This document shows positions 1-4,774 of a stretch of DNA of 6,300 bases, piece after piece. This DNA is from Verrucomicrobiota bacterium (GTDB taxonomy: Bacteria; Verrucomicrobiota; Verrucomicrobiia; Methylacidiphilales; Verrucolacustridaceae): the NCBI GenBank assembly GCA_010028775.1, contig RHAF01000073.1, positions 1 through 6,300 on the forward strand, read 5' to 3'. The translations under genes and the position numbers were made by a program. Positions within the stretch are counted from its first letter, which is position 1, and each line of letters opens with the position of its first letter. The notes below the pieces were generated by a model. The model was not told where the DNA came from and did no database searches. It worked only from the letters and a program-made list of their open reading frames with translations.

Positions 1-1
1 T

Positions 2-118
2 CTGGCCGATCTGGCCCAAAAACTCTCCCGGGCACGTGATTTGGCCGAGGCCCGCAATCTTCTCCAGACACTGGAAAAAAAGATGGTGGCGGACGTCACC
101 CACCCTCCGCGCAAGTGA
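2..118 (+). CDS. C-terminal end of an unrecognised protein (5' end outside the window)
   Basis: An open frame enters from the left edge and gives 38 residues before a TGA stop at 116-118. The piece is rich in Ala, Leu, Arg, Lys and Glu (for example LARDLAEARNLL-like heptad spacing) and looks alpha-helical, perhaps a TPR or coiled-coil tail. It ends in a short basic tail, HPPRK. There is too little sequence to name a family. It is judged real because its stop codon overlaps the GTG start of the next gene by 4 bases (GTGA, 115-118), which suggests co-transcription and translational coupling with the peroxiredoxin. Confidence 0.6.
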   Translation: MADLAQKLSRARDLAEARNLLQTLEKKMVADVTHPPRK

Positions 119-633
119 TCCGCTCGCTCTTCCTTTTTTTTCTGTTCATGGGATCGATGTTCAGTGCCCGGGGCGGGGAGGGGATCAAGTTGGGAGATTC
201 CATCCCTCCCCTCTCGGTTCCGGATCAGGACGGAAAACCACTGGATCTGGCCGCCTATGGCTCCCAGGGACTCCTGCTGGTTTTCTTTTATCCGAAAGCC
301 AACACCCCGGGATGCACCGCCCAGGCCTGCAGTCTCCGTGACGCCCACACGGAACTGACCCAAAAAGGGGTGAAGATTGTCGGGATCAGCGCTGACAAGC
401 CCGACTCCCAGAAAGAGTTTATCACCAAACAAAAACTCCCCTACCCCTTGCTGGCCGACCATGACGGAAAAATCATCAAGGCCTTCGGTGTTGAGGGCAT
501 GGCCTTTGGCTTCGCCAAGCGCTCCGCCTTTCTTTTTCGCAACGGAAAGCTGGTCTGGCGTGATCCCAAGGGTTCCACCTCCGACCAGGGAACCGTCGTC
601 CTGCAGGCTCTCGATCAGCTTCCCCAACCGTGA
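115..633 (+). CDS. Bcp/PrxQ-type peroxiredoxin with N-terminal signal sequence
   Basis: Thiol peroxidase of the AhpC/TSA superfamily, 172 residues. It would reduce hydrogen peroxide and organic hydroperoxides using a thioredoxin-like donor. The core motif is YPKANTPGCTAQAC (residues 59-72). Cys67 is the peroxidatic cysteine, with Thr64 and Pro65 before it. Cys72, five residues later, is in the resolving position typical of the alpha-2 type Bcp/PrxQ group. Arg136 in RSAFLF matches the conserved active-site arginine. Residues 1-20 form a basic-hydrophobic segment (Arg3, then LFLFFLF) ending in small residues near SARG, so the enzyme is probably exported or membrane-anchored, whereas classical Bcp is cytoplasmic. 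The GTG start at 115 is chosen because it overlaps the upstream stop (GTGA) and supplies the signal sequence. Starting at the internal ATG at 148 would remove most of it. No good Shine-Dalgarno sequence is visible, so initiation probably relies on coupling. Confidence 0.93.
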   Translation: MIRSLFLFFLFMGSMFSARGGEGIKLGDSIPPLSVPDQDGKPLDLAAYGSQGLLLVFFYPKANTPGCTAQACSLRDAHTELTQKGVKIVGISADKPDSQKEFITKQKLPYPLLADHDGKIIKAFGVEGMAFGFAKRSAFLFRNGKLVWRDPKGSTSDQGTVVLQALDQLPQP

Positions 634-1046
634 AGTCGTTCCGCAAGGAACTCACCTTTCGCACCCCCACCCGTCGCGCCTACCTCAATATCACCCCTGA
701 GGTGGAGAGTGCCCTGGCCGAATCCGGGATTCGGGAAGGTCTCTGCCTGGTCAACGCCATGCACATCACCGCATCGGTCTTTATCAACGACAACGAATCC
801 GGACTCCACCGCGATTTCGAGGCTTGGCTGGAGAAATTGGCCCCGGAAAAACCTCATTCCCAATACCACCACAACGGCTCCGAGGACAATGCCGACGCCC
901 ACCTGAAACGCTCGGTCATGGGCCGGGAATGCGTCGTCGCCGTCACGAATGGAAGACTGGATTTTGGACCCTGGGAGCAGATTTTCTACGGGGAATTCGA
1001 CGGAAAAAGGGCCAAGCGGGCGCTCATCAAGATCATCGGCGAATAA
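630..1046 (+). CDS. yjbQ: YjbQ/UPF0047 family protein (secondary thiamine-phosphate synthase type)
   Basis: Small protein of 138 residues, the usual full length for UPF0047. Family signatures are clear: MHITASV at residues 44-50 (compare the family HTTA strand), the metal/phosphate-site block HNGSEDNADAHLK at 81-93, and FGPWEQIFYGEFDG at 112-125 near the C-terminus. Some members have weak thiamine-phosphate synthase activity, which is the origin of the TIGR-style name; the physiological role is not established. It starts with GTG at 630, overlapping the peroxiredoxin stop by 4 bases (GTGA, 630-633). No Shine-Dalgarno sequence is visible, so translation is probably coupled. It ends with TAA at 1044-1046, 44 bases before the prs start. 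Confidence 0.93.
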   Translation: MKSFRKELTFRTPTRRAYLNITPEVESALAESGIREGLCLVNAMHITASVFINDNESGLHRDFEAWLEKLAPEKPHSQYHHNGSEDNADAHLKRSVMGRECVVAVTNGRLDFGPWEQIFYGEFDGKRAKRALIKIIGE

Positions 1047-1065
1047 CCCGGTCTTTCCCCCTTTT

Positions 1066-1082
1066 CCGCCCTTGCGGGGGAA
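1066..1082 (+). promoter_or_regulatory. Ribosome binding site of prs, partly inside a small hairpin
   Basis: A purine run, GGGGGAA at 1076-1082, lies 8 bases before a TTG at 1091 and 14 bases before a GTG at 1097, both in frame with prs. The spacing favours TTG. The first Gs of this run can pair in a short stem, CCGC (1066-1069) with GCGG (1074-1077) around a CCTT loop, so access to the site could be modulated. The stem is only four base pairs and may have no effect. No convincing -35/-10 pair is visible in the 44-base gap. Confidence 0.4.
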
Positions 1083-1090
1083 TCTATAGA

Positions 1091-2065
1091 TTGTTTGTGC
1101 CCTCCATTTTCGGAAACCAACTGCAGATCTTCACCGGCAATGCCAACCGGGAGTTGGCGGAACGGATCGCTGCCAAGATCAAAATCCCGCTTGGGAAAGC
1201 CTCCGTCACCTCTTTTCCCGACGGCGAGACCTTCGTCAAGTACGAGGACAATATCCGCGGAAACGATGTCTTCATCATCCAACCCACCTGCTCCCCCACC
1301 AACCAGAACCTGATGGAGCTTCTCATCATGGTGGATGCCGCCCGGCGCGCCTCCGCCTTCCGGATTACCGCCGTGCTTCCCTTCTTTGGTTACGCCCGGC
1401 AGGACCGCAAGGACCAACCGCGCGTCCCGATCACCGCCAAGTTGGTGGCCAACCTGATGGTCGCTGCCGGTGTTCACCGCATTCTCACGGTGGATCTGCA
1501 CGCCCAACAGATCCAGGGGTTCTTCGATATCCCGGTCGACCACCTTTTCACCGCTCCCGTTTTCTATAAATATCTGGTGGAAAAAAAGATTCCGGACCTG
1601 GTGACCGTCACCCCCGATCTTGGCGGGATGAAGATGGCGGCGGCCTACGGCCAGATGATGAACTGCAGTCTTGCCATCGTCAGCAAGCGTCGCCTCAGCG
1701 CCACCGACACGGAAGCGACCCATGTCATCGGGGATGTGAAGGGGAAAAACATTCTTTTGGTGGACGACATCACCGAGACGGCGGGAACGATCGTCTCGGC
1801 GGTCGATATACTCCGCCAGCACGGGGCCAAGGATTTTTATGTCGGGATCCCCCACGCCGTCCTCAACCCCGTGGCGGTGGAGCGGTTGCAGAAAGCCGGG
1901 ATTAAGGAACTGATTACCACCAACACCACCCCGCAAACCCCCATCCCGGGTGTCTCCACTAAGGTCCTTTGCGTGGCTCCCCTCTTGGCCGACGCCATTC
2001 TTCGCATCCACGCAGGAGAATCGGTCTCCTCGCTTTTTGAGATCCGCGCCGGCGTCAAAACCTGA
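1091..2065 (+). CDS. prs: Ribose-phosphate pyrophosphokinase (PRPP synthetase)
   Basis: Makes phosphoribosyl pyrophosphate from ribose 5-phosphate and ATP, feeding purine, pyrimidine, NAD, His and Trp synthesis in the cytoplasm. The protein is 324 residues from the TTG start, normal for the family (about 310-320). Motifs in order: IFTGNANRELAE near the N-terminus, FPDGE (42-46), FFGYARQDRK (98-107) with RVPITAKL, VDLHAQQIQGFF (134-145) with the metal-binding His137, TPDLGGMKMA (174-183), the catalytic-loop KRR (199-201), and the PRPP loop VDDITETAGT (224-233). The loop is usually DDMIDTGGT or DDIIDTAGT, so Glu229 in place of Asp is a mild departure. The later segment IPHAVLNPVAVERL (253-266) replaces the common THG/AVLSGPA stretch. 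Start choice: the same frame runs far upstream but only through yjbQ, and homology begins at QIFTGN. TTG 1091 fits the ribosome binding site; GTG 1097 is the alternative (322 residues). Confidence 0.95.
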   Translation: MFVPSIFGNQLQIFTGNANRELAERIAAKIKIPLGKASVTSFPDGETFVKYEDNIRGNDVFIIQPTCSPTNQNLMELLIMVDAARRASAFRITAVLPFFGYARQDRKDQPRVPITAKLVANLMVAAGVHRILTVDLHAQQIQGFFDIPVDHLFTAPVFYKYLVEKKIPDLVTVTPDLGGMKMAAAYGQMMNCSLAIVSKRRLSATDTEATHVIGDVKGKNILLVDDITETAGTIVSAVDILRQHGAKDFYVGIPHAVLNPVAVERLQKAGIKELITTNTTPQTPIPGVSTKVLCVAPLLADAILRIHAGESVSSLFEIRAGVKT

Positions 2066-2101
2066 TTCTTTACCCGCCGATCCTTCCCAATCCGAAACAG
2101 A

Positions 2102-2118
2102 GCCGGGCTGCGCCCGGT
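2102..2118. terminator. GC-rich hairpin between convergent prs and the DHS-like gene
   Basis: CCGGGC (2103-2108) and GCCCGG (2112-2117) form a perfect six-pair GC stem with a three-base loop, extended by a G-T wobble at 2102/2118. It lies in the 53-base convergent gap and directly abuts the stop of the minus-strand gene. The run of T that a classic intrinsic terminator needs is poor on both sides. It is better on the minus strand, where the stem is followed by CTCTGTTTCGG. It may act as a bidirectional or Rho-assisted terminator, or as a 3'-end stabilising stem. Confidence 0.5.
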
Positions 2119-3093
2119 CTACTGCCCTAGCACGTAGGCAAACAAAAGCGGCGCGACGATTGTGGCATCCGACTCGATGACAAATTGCGGAGTATTCACC
2201 CCCAGCTTCCCCCACGTGATCTTCTCGTTCGGCACCGCACCCGAGTAGGAACCGTAACTCGTGGTCGAGTCGCTGATCTGGCAAAAGTAGGCCCAGAGGG
2301 GGACCCCTGTCTTTTTCAGGTCCTGATGCAGCATCGGCACCACACAAATCGGAAAATCACCGGCGATTCCGCCCCCGATCTGGAAAAATCCCAAGGGGGT
2401 CTTCTGGGTTTTTTGATACCAGTCGGCAAAATGAATCATGTACTCGACCCCGCTCCGGATGAGGGTGGGTGACTTCACCTCTTTCTGAATGCAGGCCGCG
2501 GCGAACATGTTGCCCAGCGTCGAATCCTCCCAACCCGGCACGATGATCGGCAGATTCTTTTCCGCCGCCGCCATCATCCAGGAGTCCTTGGGGTCGATCT
2601 GGTAGAATTTTTTCAGCAGGCCTTTTTGCAGCACCTCGTAGAAGTACTCATGGGGAAACTTGCGCACGCCCGCCTTCTCGTCCCGCTTCCACAGTTCGAG
2701 GACTGTTCCCTCGATCCGGCGCATCGCCTCATGCTCGGGAATGCAGGTGTCGGTCACACGGTTGAGATGGTCCTTGAGAAGCTTCTCCTCGTCCTTGCCG
2801 GTCAGATACCGGTATCCGGGAATTCTGCGATAATGGTCGTGTGCCACCAGATTGTAGACGTCCTCCTCCAGATTGGCCCCGGTGCAGCTGATGGCGTGGA
2901 TTTTTCCCTGCCGGATCATTTCCGCCAGGGAGATTCCCAGCTCCGCCGTGCTCATCGCACCGGCCAGGGTCACCAACATGCGACCGCCGTCGTCCAGGAG
3001 TTTGCGGTAGCCGTTGGCGGCGTCCTTCACCACCGCGGCGTTGAAGTGCCGATAATGCTTATCGATGAATTTCGAAACCGGTCCTGCGGCCAT
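2119..3093 (-). CDS. Deoxyhypusine synthase-like protein (bacterial type, possible homospermidine/polyamine synthase)
   Basis: Full-length 324-residue member of the deoxyhypusine synthase family. The eukaryotic/archaeal enzyme moves an aminobutyl group from spermidine to eIF5A. Bacteria lack that target, and some bacterial homologues are thought to act on small polyamines, making homospermidine or a related product. Visible NAD/substrate blocks: LAGAMSTAELG (43-53), SCTGANLEEDV (69-79), PGWEDSTLGNM (186-196), QIGGGIAGDFPI (238-249) and SGAVPNEKITWGK (284-296). Lys296 in WGK matches the catalytic lysine that forms the enzyme-substrate imine (Lys329 in human), with Trp294 and Glu290 matching Trp327 and Glu323. 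The human His288/Asn292 positions are Asp246 and Cys250 here, so substrate handling should differ. The ATG at 3093 is preceded by GAAGGTG; the frame is open further upstream, but that part lies inside the DUF983 gene and lacks homology. Last gene of the minus-strand operon, 40 bases after DUF983. Confidence 0.9.
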   Translation of the reverse strand: MAAGPVSKFIDKHYRHFNAAVVKDAANGYRKLLDDGGRMLVTLAGAMSTAELGISLAEMIRQGKIHAISCTGANLEEDVYNLVAHDHYRRIPGYRYLTGKDEEKLLKDHLNRVTDTCIPEHEAMRRIEGTVLELWKRDEKAGVRKFPHEYFYEVLQKGLLKKFYQIDPKDSWMMAAAEKNLPIIVPGWEDSTLGNMFAAACIQKEVKSPTLIRSGVEYMIHFADWYQKTQKTPLGFFQIGGGIAGDFPICVVPMLHQDLKKTGVPLWAYFCQISDSTTSYGSYSGAVPNEKITWGKLGVNTPQFVIESDATIVAPLLFAYVLGQ

Positions 3094-3106
3094 GCACCTT
3101 CTTTTC

Positions 3107-3135
3107 AACCTTCCCGCGGACCATCTGACAAGGTT
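3107..3135 (-). repeat. Inverted repeat in the leader of the DHS-like gene
   Basis: AACCTT and AAGGTT arms (3130-3135 and 3107-3112 as read on the minus strand) are separated by 17 bases. In the minus-strand transcript the second arm covers a GGAAGG run upstream of the gene's nearer ribosome binding site (GAAGGTG, 3095-3101). Six AT-rich pairs with a long loop make a weak structure, so a regulatory role is only a possibility. Confidence 0.2.
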
Positions 3136-3589
3136 AATCCGATTTTTTTTGCCTCTTTTGTGTTCGCAAGTGGGGATCAAAAAAATGGTCCAAGGCGAGA
3201 AACATGGACTTGGCATGACGGGCAAAAAGAATGCTGGCCAAGGGGGCGGGTAAAACCGTTCCGCAAAAAATCCACAAGGGGTTCCAGTCCGTGTTGATCC
3301 GCAGGATAAAGTAAAGGGACATCGCACCCAGACCGATCAGGCCGTAATTCACGCCCCAGATGGCCATGAGAAAATATCCCGCTTCCCTTTCATACGGATA
3401 ACCGCACTGCGGACACCCATCGAGGGGGGTAAACCAGTCCGTCAGGGATCTTGTTTTTCGGGCGGGGGGAAAGATCGGCCGCTCCCCGCAGGTCGGGCAT
3501 CGCAAAAGCATGGAGCGGTAAAAGTAACGGAGGCCTTTGCCCACCGTTCTCGGCGCCCGCGCCGTTTCATCCCCATCTTGCCAGTTCAT
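3134..3589 (-). CDS. DUF983 family zinc-ribbon membrane protein
   Basis: 151-residue protein with the DUF983 layout. Two CxxC pairs come first: CPTCGERPIF (Cys31, Cys34) and CPQCGYPY (Cys59, Cys62), together likely one zinc-ribbon-like knuckle. Two hydrophobic segments follow, at about 72-96 (GYFLMAIWGVNYGLIGLGAM) and 105-123 (LWIFCGTVLPAPLASILF). Then come a conserved-looking ARHAKSMFLALDHFFDP stretch and a basic tail ending in KRQKKSD. The function of the family is unknown; it is predicted to sit in the inner membrane with the cysteine domain and tail in the cytoplasm. The ATG at 3589 is chosen because it overlaps the rlmH stop by 4 bases (ATGA, 3586-3589). A TTG at 3619 would add 10 residues. 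An eight-A run (minus strand, 3143-3150) lies close to the C-terminus. Confidence 0.85.
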   Translation of the reverse strand: MNWQDGDETARAPRTVGKGLRYFYRSMLLRCPTCGERPIFPPARKTRSLTDWFTPLDGCPQCGYPYEREAGYFLMAIWGVNYGLIGLGAMSLYFILRINTDWNPLWIFCGTVLPAPLASILFARHAKSMFLALDHFFDPHLRTQKRQKKSD

Positions 3590-4017
3590 CCGCGATGATA
3601 CGGGTGACCCGTCCTCCAACTCTCCAGCCGGTAGATCTGCTCCAGAAGAACGACCAAAGCCAGGTCATGGGAGAGTGTTTGCGGTCCGAGGGAGCGAACG
3701 GCGTCACATTCCTTGCGAAACGTTTCACTGTGCCCATCCGCTCCCCCGATGATCCAGGCAATCCGGGTCCTGCCGGACCGTTCCCACTTCTCCCAGTCTC
3801 TTAACCAATCCTCGGTGCTTTTGCCCTCCCCACGCTCATCCAGACACACTTTCCAACAGTCCGCCGCCTTCGTTCGGATTTCCTCCTCGGCTTTGGACCC
3901 CTCCTTCACATGAACCAGCTCGATTCCGGCAAAACGCCCGATCCTTTTAAGGTACTCGCTCGCCCCCTCTCCCGCCCATCCTCCGGGACGTCCCACGGTG
4001 CAGACGCGGTGTTTCAA
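3586..4017 (-). CDS. rlmH: 23S rRNA (pseudouridine1915-N3)-methyltransferase RlmH
   Basis: SPOUT-class methyltransferase that uses S-adenosylmethionine to methylate N3 of pseudouridine 1915 in helix 69 of 23S rRNA on assembled 70S ribosomes. The protein is 143 residues, slightly shorter than the usual 155 or so. Signatures: the N-terminal strand HRVCTVGRP, the cofactor-loop IIGGADGHS (89-97), SHDLALVVLLEQIYR (116-130), and the C-terminal GHPYHRG (137-143), which matches the family ending xPYHRx. The start is a TTG at 4017: it gives exactly the family N-terminus (MK-[IHR]-R) and overlaps the upstream stop by 4 bases (TTGA, 4014-4017). Only a weak GGA-type Shine-Dalgarno sequence is present, which fits coupled translation. 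Its stop overlaps the DUF983 start in the same manner. Confidence 0.94.
   Translation of the reverse strand: MKHRVCTVGRPGGWAGEGASEYLKRIGRFAGIELVHVKEGSKAEEEIRTKAADCWKVCLDERGEGKSTEDWLRDWEKWERSGRTRIAWIIGGADGHSETFRKECDAVRSLGPQTLSHDLALVVLLEQIYRLESWRTGHPYHRG
3600..3617 (-). promoter_or_regulatory. GGAGG site with a hairpin between it and the DUF983 start
   Basis: On the minus strand a perfect GGAGG (3613-3617) is followed at once by ACGGGTCACCCGT (3612-3600), which can fold into a five-pair stem with a TCA loop. Ten bases then lead to the DUF983 ATG at 3589. In linear distance GGAGG is 23 bases from the ATG, too far, but the stem would bring it to about 10. The hairpin bases also encode the conserved GHPY of RlmH, so the match could be a by-product of protein coding. 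Confidence 0.3.
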
Positions 4018-4721
4018 TTTCCAATCCGTGACGGAAAGCCAACCTCCACGGTCGAACCCTCCGTGAAAAGCACAGAGTCAGGTTCGGTCCTGAAAATAGA
4101 CCCGTAAGTGGCGCCGAACGGGGATCCGGTCGCGCAATCCACCGCGAACCGGCGCACTTCCCTGATTTTCCAAGCCTCGTGTGACACGGCGTAGGTCGTG
4201 CCACCCGAACCCGCATTGTACCCGCGGTGCCGATGGAGCAGAAACTCGTCCAAACCACCTGTCGGTGGCTCCATCAGCTCCACCCCCCCTTTGACCGAAA
4301 TCCGGTTAGCCCGCTCGGCCGTTTCCCAGTGATAGGCGACCTCCGGCTCACCCAGACGGACACGCTTTTCCAACCACACCTTGGTTTTTTGGTAGGGCTC
4401 CCCAAAGCTGCGACGGGCCATCCAGGCAACCCAGAACTTAGGCACCAGCTCACCCAAGAACATCACTCCCGGCCCCCGGGGACCTCGCACGTACGTCCGG
4501 AGGTTTACCTCTGGAAAGCGGTCGTGCCATGGCCAGCTCGTGCCTTTCACCGCAACCTGCGTGAACTCCACCCCCACCAGGGAGACGGCAATCTTTCCGT
4601 TCCAAAGGTCAGGTTGGCACGCAGGCGGTAGATGGAGAGCAAGTCGGGACGGCTCGACCAGCCACGATGCCATCACCAGGTTTCCCCAATGGGCTTTAAG
4701 CCAGATCGGATCCCCTTTCAT
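4014..4721 (-). CDS. DUF2071 (YqjF-like) family protein
   Basis: 235-residue cytoplasmic protein with recognisable DUF2071 blocks: an N-terminal WLKAHWGNLVMASWLVEPSR segment, LHLPPACQPDLWNGKIAVSLV (29-49), HDRFPEVNLRTYVRG (66-80), PGVMFLGEL (84-92), WMARRSFGEPY (100-110), and FLLHRHRGY (160-168), corresponding to the family FLTERYRLY-type motif. The fold resembles the acetoacetate decarboxylase-like group, but no activity is established for this branch and I see no catalytic set I can assign. The ATG at 4721 is chosen because it begins just before the first conserved block. The frame stays open upstream to 4859, but that part lies in pepF and is Arg/Trp-rich shadow sequence. The gene follows pepF by 49 bases and overlaps rlmH by 4. 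GAGGAA lies about 20 bases upstream, so there is no well-placed ribosome binding site; see the mini-ORF entry. Confidence 0.85.
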   Translation of the reverse strand: MKGDPIWLKAHWGNLVMASWLVEPSRLALHLPPACQPDLWNGKIAVSLVGVEFTQVAVKGTSWPWHDRFPEVNLRTYVRGPRGPGVMFLGELVPKFWVAWMARRSFGEPYQKTKVWLEKRVRLGEPEVAYHWETAERANRISVKGGVELMEPPTGGLDEFLLHRHRGYNAGSGGTTYAVSHEAWKIREVRRFAVDCATGSPFGATYGSIFRTEPDSVLFTEGSTVEVGFPSRIGN

Positions 4722-4774
4722 TCCGTCAGCTTGTCGATCGGTTCCTCGCAGGGCAAGTGGGCACAGACCGTCAC
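4718..4774 (-). CDS. Possible 18-residue mini-ORF bridging pepF and the DUF2071 gene
   Basis: A GTG at 4774-4772 overlaps the pepF stop by 4 bases (GTGA), and the frame ends in a TGA that overlaps the DUF2071 ATG by 4 bases (ATGA, 4718-4721). The predicted peptide is MTVCAHLPCEEPIDKLTE, with two Cys, mostly polar and not a membrane or signal peptide. A GGAG lies 11 bases before the GTG, inside the end of pepF. It fills the only spacer between these genes exactly and would carry ribosomes from pepF to the DUF2071 start, which has no well-placed site of its own. The peptide may be a pure coupling device. A chance open frame of 18 codons cannot be excluded. Confidence 0.35.
   Translation of the reverse strand: MTVCAHLPCEEPIDKLTE

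Noticed and set aside
824..1090. Long in-frame extension upstream of prs, which would give a protein of about 413 residues
   Set aside because: The extension lies inside yjbQ in another frame, has no family resemblance, and Prs homology starts only at about 1115. A ribosome binding site precedes 1091.
1072..1090. Possible sigma-70 promoter (TTGCGG and TATAGA) before prs
   Set aside because: The two elements are only about 7 bases apart, far from the usual 16-18, and both overlap the ribosome binding region.
986..2347. Large open frame on the minus strand antisense to prs
   Set aside because: It is a GC-rich shadow: the plus-strand frame encodes an unmistakable PRPP synthetase, while the antisense product is low in recognisable motifs and crosses into the convergent gene.
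2340..2385. Loss of the catalytic lysine in the DHS-like protein, suspected from GGGIAGDF versus human GGGVVKHH
   Set aside because: The catalytic lysine of the human enzyme is in the later WGK motif, which is intact here; the GGG segment instead carries the His288-equivalent change.
2626..3297. Plus-strand open frame of about 223 codons antisense to the DHS-like gene
   Set aside because: It mirrors the codons of the conserved DHS-family protein on the minus strand, has no recognisable domain, and runs across two real genes.
3094..3327. N-terminal extension of the DHS-like protein
   Set aside because: The extra residues are encoded within the DUF983 gene in another frame and are unlike DHS proteins; the ATG at 3093 with GAAGGTG upstream gives a normal-length enzyme.
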